Assembly: GCA_016717285.1 (NCBI GenBank)
Contig: JADKFU010000005.1
Span: 163,501-227,500 of the forward strand
Length of the DNA: 64,000 bases
Reading direction: 5' to 3'
Source: Chitinophagaceae bacterium
Lineage (GTDB): Bacteria; Bacteroidota; Bacteroidia; Chitinophagales; UBA10324
Below, piece by piece: positions 60,723 through 64,000 of this stretch (position 1 is its first letter; the number at the start of each line of letters is the position of its first letter). A program made the position numbers and the translations under genes. Under the pieces are notes generated by a model. It was not told the DNA's origin, made no database searches, and saw only the letters and a list, made by a program, of their open reading frames with translations.

Positions 60723-63296
60723 TTATACCAATGGCAGATAGATGTGAAAAGTAGTCCCTTTGTTTATAGCACTGTCTGCCGTTATAATTCCATTGTGGTT
60801 CTCTACAATTTTTTTAACGATAGCAAGGCCGATGCCGGTCCCTTCATATTCCTGCCTGCTATGCAATCGTTTAAACACCTCAAAAATCAGTTCCTCATAC
60901 TGTGTGTCAAATCCAATCCCGTTATCTGCAAATATCATGTGGTAGTATTTACCTGCCGGGTTAAGTTTTTTTTCGTTGAATTCTCTTCCCCATTTTGTTT
61001 CACTTTTTATGATGATATGGGGTGGTTTTTCAGGTAGCGTAAATTTGAGTGAGTTGCTGATAAGGTTATGCAGCAATTGTCGAAATTGGAAAGGGATTAC
61101 TATTGCTTTGTGCAAAGGTTCCGATTCAATTACTGCATTTTTATCCCGTATCAACTCTTTAAAATCATCCTTTACATCATCAAGGAGCACCGTGATATCA
61201 ATTTCCTCAAATTTTCGCGTATCGGTAGTAGTGCGTGAATAAGACAACAGATCTGTGATAAGGTTTTGCATGCGGGTGGTAGCCATCAGAATTCTTTTAA
61301 AGTAATCCTTTCCGGTTTCGGAAAGTGCTTGCTCTTCCTTCTCCAAAATTCTCGCAGAAAAAGTTTTGATCTTTCGAAGCGGTTCCTGCAAATCGTGACT
61401 TGAAACGTAGGCAAATGCACTTAACTCCTGGTTCATTTTTTCAAGGGTGCTGTTCTTACGCTCCAATTCTTCCGCATATTTTTTAGCCTGTTCATCGGCA
61501 ATCCTTCTTTCCGTCAGGTCGCGGGTAACTTTTGAAAATCCAATTAATTTTTGTTCCTCATCATATAATGAAGTTAGGGAAATGCTCGCCCAAAAAATAC
61601 TTTTATCTTTCTTCATCCGCCATCCTTCGTAAACAGCTTTTCCATCCTGAATGGCTTTAACAAGAATTTTTTCCGGAAGGTTTTTTGCCCGATCTTCTTC
61701 AGTGAAGAAAATGGAGAAATTCTTTCCGATTATTTCTTCTTCTTTATAACCCTTTATTCTTTCCGCGCCTTTATTCCAGTTTTTAATTTCACCTTCAGGA
61801 CTGAGGAAAAAAATTGCATAGTTTTCCACTTCTCCAACCATAAGGTGATATTGATATTCGCTTCTTTTTAATTCATCCTGCGTATGTAAAAAGTCGGTGA
61901 TGTCGTGCAGTATAACCATCACTGCATACGTTTCGCTATGTCTCGTTAAAGGAATCATATCAGCCGTATAAAATTCTTCGCTCGTGCCTGATTTAAATTT
62001 TTCTCGATGCACGGCTATGCCCTTGAATGCTTGCTGGATATCTTCATAAATAGGACTTTGTATAATTAGAGGATTAACCTCCGATATTGTGCTTCCTATC
62101 ACATTTCCAAAGAGCGAATAGGCTTCCATTGCTTTCTTGTTTACGGATAAATAGCGGAGATCATGGTCCAATACAAAAATGATGTCGACTGATGAATTAA
62201 TAAGTGTTTCAACGAAATCATTTCTGTCAGATAATTCTTCATTTTTTCTTTTTAGTTGTTCTGTCAGTTCCATGAGGGCAGTGATGTCATGCGCACTGAT
62301 CATTATGCCCCATATATTATCGCCTTTTTTCAAGGGCACGTAAAAGGATTCGTAGTAACGGCCGGTGAACTTTGACAGGTATTGTTTATAGTGAACTATT
62401 TCTCCCTCCAAAGCTTTCATAACCGCCGGATATGCATCTGTTTGTTTAAAATTTGGGACAATTTCCTCCATATGTTTCCCCAACATATTCGCCCGGCTTT
62501 GGCCATATAGATTGAGTGCCCGGTCATTTAATGTAATCAATTTCATATCCTTATCGAAAACCTGAACAAATGCGACGGAAGCATTGAGAATGGTTTCTGC
62601 AAACGCTGTCCGTTCTTCAAGTTTATTATTTTGTTCCTGCAACTGCGTTTGCAAATATTTTGAATTGTTCAGCTCCTTTATAATTTTCCGGTAAGAAGAC
62701 AACAGGATTAATATGGAAGCAATCATAAGCAGGATTGCAAAAAGAGGGGTAAGCTGAGACGTTTGACGGAAGATTTTGATTCTTTCATTCAGCAATATTT
62801 GTTGATCAACAGTCATTTGGTTAATGGAATTTTTGATGTAGTCCATTTTTTGAACGCCATCGAGCATATTCATTCTGAAACGAGGGTCGGTTCCAAGCGC
62901 CGTATACGATTCTAATACGATCTTCATCGAGGCCTTCTTCGCATCAATTTCTTCAATCAGCTTATGAAAATCATTTAATTGACTTTCGTCATTATTAATC
63001 AGGCTGTTAAGATCTTGTAGTTCTTTATCCAGCGTTGCAAAAGCAAGATCCCTTTTATCTAAAAGGATTGAATCGCCGCTGAGCAGGAAACCGCGTTGAT
63101 TGGTTTCAGCATCGGTAATATATAGGGCAATTTTTTGAAGCGAAAGCGTAGCCTGATTGGTGCGATTCATCATTTTAGAGGCATTCACCAGGTTTTCAAT
63201 TAGAATAAATGAATAAATGCAAAGTGCTAAAAGAGTCAGGGCTGTTCCAATAAATACTCTTCTTAAATTTAATAGTTCACGCAGCGATTTTTTCAT
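60723..63296 (-). CDS. CHASE3 and multi-PAS histidine kinase
   Basis: The 857-residue membrane kinase has helix 1 (about 13-35), a CHASE3 sensor (about 38-180, ITDAETNQRGFLLSGDS) and helix 2 (about 185-205). Three PAS domains (about 230-345, 360-475, 485-605) follow, then HisKA (H-box SHDLQEPLRKIK) and HATPase (NLISNSLKFTLPEKP, FADNGIGFDTQYEEL, GTGIGLAIVKKIVENH). It is a paralogue of the frameshifted kinase at 51010, with the same CHASE3 core and H-box. It converges with Ku. The upstream response regulator at the window edge is a likely partner. Confidence 0.9.
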   Translation of the reverse strand: MKKSLRELLNLRRVFIGTALTLLALCIYSFILIENLVNASKMMNRTNQATLSLQKIALYITDAETNQRGFLLSGDSILLDKRDLAFATLDKELQDLNSLINNDESQLNDFHKLIEEIDAKKASMKIVLESYTALGTDPRFRMNMLDGVQKMDYIKNSINQMTVDQQILLNERIKIFRQTSQLTPLFAILLMIASILILLSSYRKIIKELNNSKYLQTQLQEQNNKLEERTAFAETILNASVAFVQVFDKDMKLITLNDRALNLYGQSRANMLGKHMEEIVPNFKQTDAYPAVMKALEGEIVHYKQYLSKFTGRYYESFYVPLKKGDNIWGIMISAHDITALMELTEQLKRKNEELSDRNDFVETLINSSVDIIFVLDHDLRYLSVNKKAMEAYSLFGNVIGSTISEVNPLIIQSPIYEDIQQAFKGIAVHREKFKSGTSEEFYTADMIPLTRHSETYAVMVILHDITDFLHTQDELKRSEYQYHLMVGEVENYAIFFLSPEGEIKNWNKGAERIKGYKEEEIIGKNFSIFFTEEDRAKNLPEKILVKAIQDGKAVYEGWRMKKDKSIFWASISLTSLYDEEQKLIGFSKVTRDLTERRIADEQAKKYAEELERKNSTLEKMNQELSAFAYVSSHDLQEPLRKIKTFSARILEKEEQALSETGKDYFKRILMATTRMQNLITDLLSYSRTTTDTRKFEEIDITVLLDDVKDDFKELIRDKNAVIESEPLHKAIVIPFQFRQLLHNLISNSLKFTLPEKPPHIIIKSETKWGREFNEKKLNPAGKYYHMIFADNGIGFDTQYEELIFEVFKRLHSRQEYEGTGIGLAIVKKIVENHNGIITADSAINKGTTFHIYLPLV

Positions 63297-63643
63297 CCAG
63301 AAATATTATTGAGATTCACAAATTGATAAGAATTTTTCGATTTTGAATAGGAAATCGCCAGTTGTTATCCTGCTTTTGGGTACTTAAGAACCTATTTTGA
63401 AATAGTTGGGATTGTATGCTATACATTCACCCTTTGAACTCTCTATGGATGCGCTGCTTTCATGGAGGAGTTTTAATAAAAATACTGTTTAAACATTCAA
63501 AAGATCTTCGTGATAGTATCCTGATATTTTTCTTACAAGAAAAATCTGTGAAACGGGTAGAAAGTTAAAAGGGGATTTATGGGTTGTGTCATCGGGCATC
63601 CAAGAAGCATGCCCGAGGAGACAGTAAAAAGACAGCAAGTATC
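63297..63643. other. Intergenic region with a hairpin
   Basis: About 350 bp with no gene. TCGGGCAT (63592-63599) and ATGCCCGA (63609-63616) make an 8-bp stem with a 9-nt loop, 28 bp after the stop of the response regulator; it may be its terminator but lacks a T-run. Confidence 0.45.
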
Positions 63644-64000
63644 TTACGGGATATTGTTCGTTTTCTTTAAAAGAAATTTTTCTCTTGTCGGGTGAATAAG
63701 AGATCCTTTCTCATATTGAGCAAATAATTCTTTAAAAATGGCTTTTTCATCTTCAAAAAAGTCGGACTTTAACACATACTTGTTAGCTCCATACGAGAAG
63801 GTTTCCTGAATATCCTTCTCATTAGAGGAAGTAGTAAACATTATTATTGGGACCTGTTCAAATTTGTGAATACTCCTGATTTCTTTCAAACATACCTTGC
63901 CATTTTTGCAGGGCATATTAATATCCAGAAAAATAAGATCAGGCGGAGGATTTTCAAAATGGCTCAGAAAGTTTATCAAATCCTGGCCGCTCATAAAAGT
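63644..64000 (-). CDS. Response regulator, 5' end beyond window
   Basis: The frame is open to the window edge (119 codons visible with the stop). It contains FLDINMPCKNGKVCLKEIRS with the phospho-acceptor Asp, IIMFTTSS and the Lys in YVLKSDFF. The first beta-strand and acidic pocket, which should precede it, lie outside the window, so the in-frame ATG at 63994 is not the true start. A single-domain Rcp1-like receiver is likely. Confidence 0.8.
   Translation of the reverse strand, partial: TFMSGQDLINFLSHFENPPPDLIFLDINMPCKNGKVCLKEIRSIHKFEQVPIIMFTTSSNEKDIQETFSYGANKYVLKSDFFEDEKAIFKELFAQYEKGSLIHPTREKFLLKKTNNIP

Overview
The window looks like chromosomal DNA of a Bacteroidota bacterium, probably an assembled draft or metagenome contig. 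Seven complete secreted proteins end in type IX secretion (T9SS) type-A-like sorting domains. Ribosome binding sites are weak or absent. Several genes are preceded by the Bacteroidota -7 element TAnnTTTG. A run of A12-C11-G20 at 38545-38587 looks like a sequencing or assembly artefact, so contiguity across it is doubtful.

Layout. 1-7.7 kb holds secreted proteins: a partial metallopeptidase, an outer-membrane barrel protein, an exported formylglycine-generating enzyme divergent from a T9SS sulfatase, and an S74-chaperone protein. 8.2-30.5 kb is a large exopolysaccharide locus: sugar-nucleotide epimerase, SLBB export protein, Wzz-like chain-length protein, PHP-type tyrosine phosphatase, a CysQ-like PAP phosphatase, an MBOAT acyltransferase with an SGNH partner, Wzx-like flippase, Wzy-like polymerase, GT2 and GT4 glycosyltransferases, a second NDP-sugar dehydratase and six PAPS-type sulfotransferases. 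30.7-46.3 kb is mostly T9SS cargo (Ycf48-like propeller, FG-GAP/ASPIC protein, five-heme cytochrome, duplicated beta-sandwich protein, class C beta-lactamase-like hydrolase) mixed with housekeeping genes (asd, CBS protein, DUF486, DUF417) and a seventh sulfotransferase. 46.5-48.5 kb has two sugar kinases. 48.5-64 kb is a stress and signalling island: YtxH/holin-like/CsbD/lmo0937 small proteins, a sigma region-2-only protein, three histidine kinases (one frameshifted), three single-domain response regulators, a sigma54 activator, a PA2169-type four-helix protein, a stress SDR, topoisomerase IB and Ku.

The most interesting system is the 8.2-30.5 kb locus. It reads as a Wzx/Wzy-type pathway for an O-acylated and heavily sulfated surface polysaccharide. 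Sulfotransferases outnumber recognisable glycosyltransferases three to one. A CysQ-like enzyme would clear the PAP by-product. A separate FGE plus sulfatase pair could remove sulfate from this or from environmental glycans. No initiating phosphoglycosyltransferase and no BY-kinase is seen, so the pathway must be completed from outside the window. Intergenic spacers in and around the locus carry degenerate short-period repeats, two of which are inverted copies of each other flanking 21.8-29.5 kb.

All assignments rest on reading the sequence and on recalled family motifs; no database search was run.
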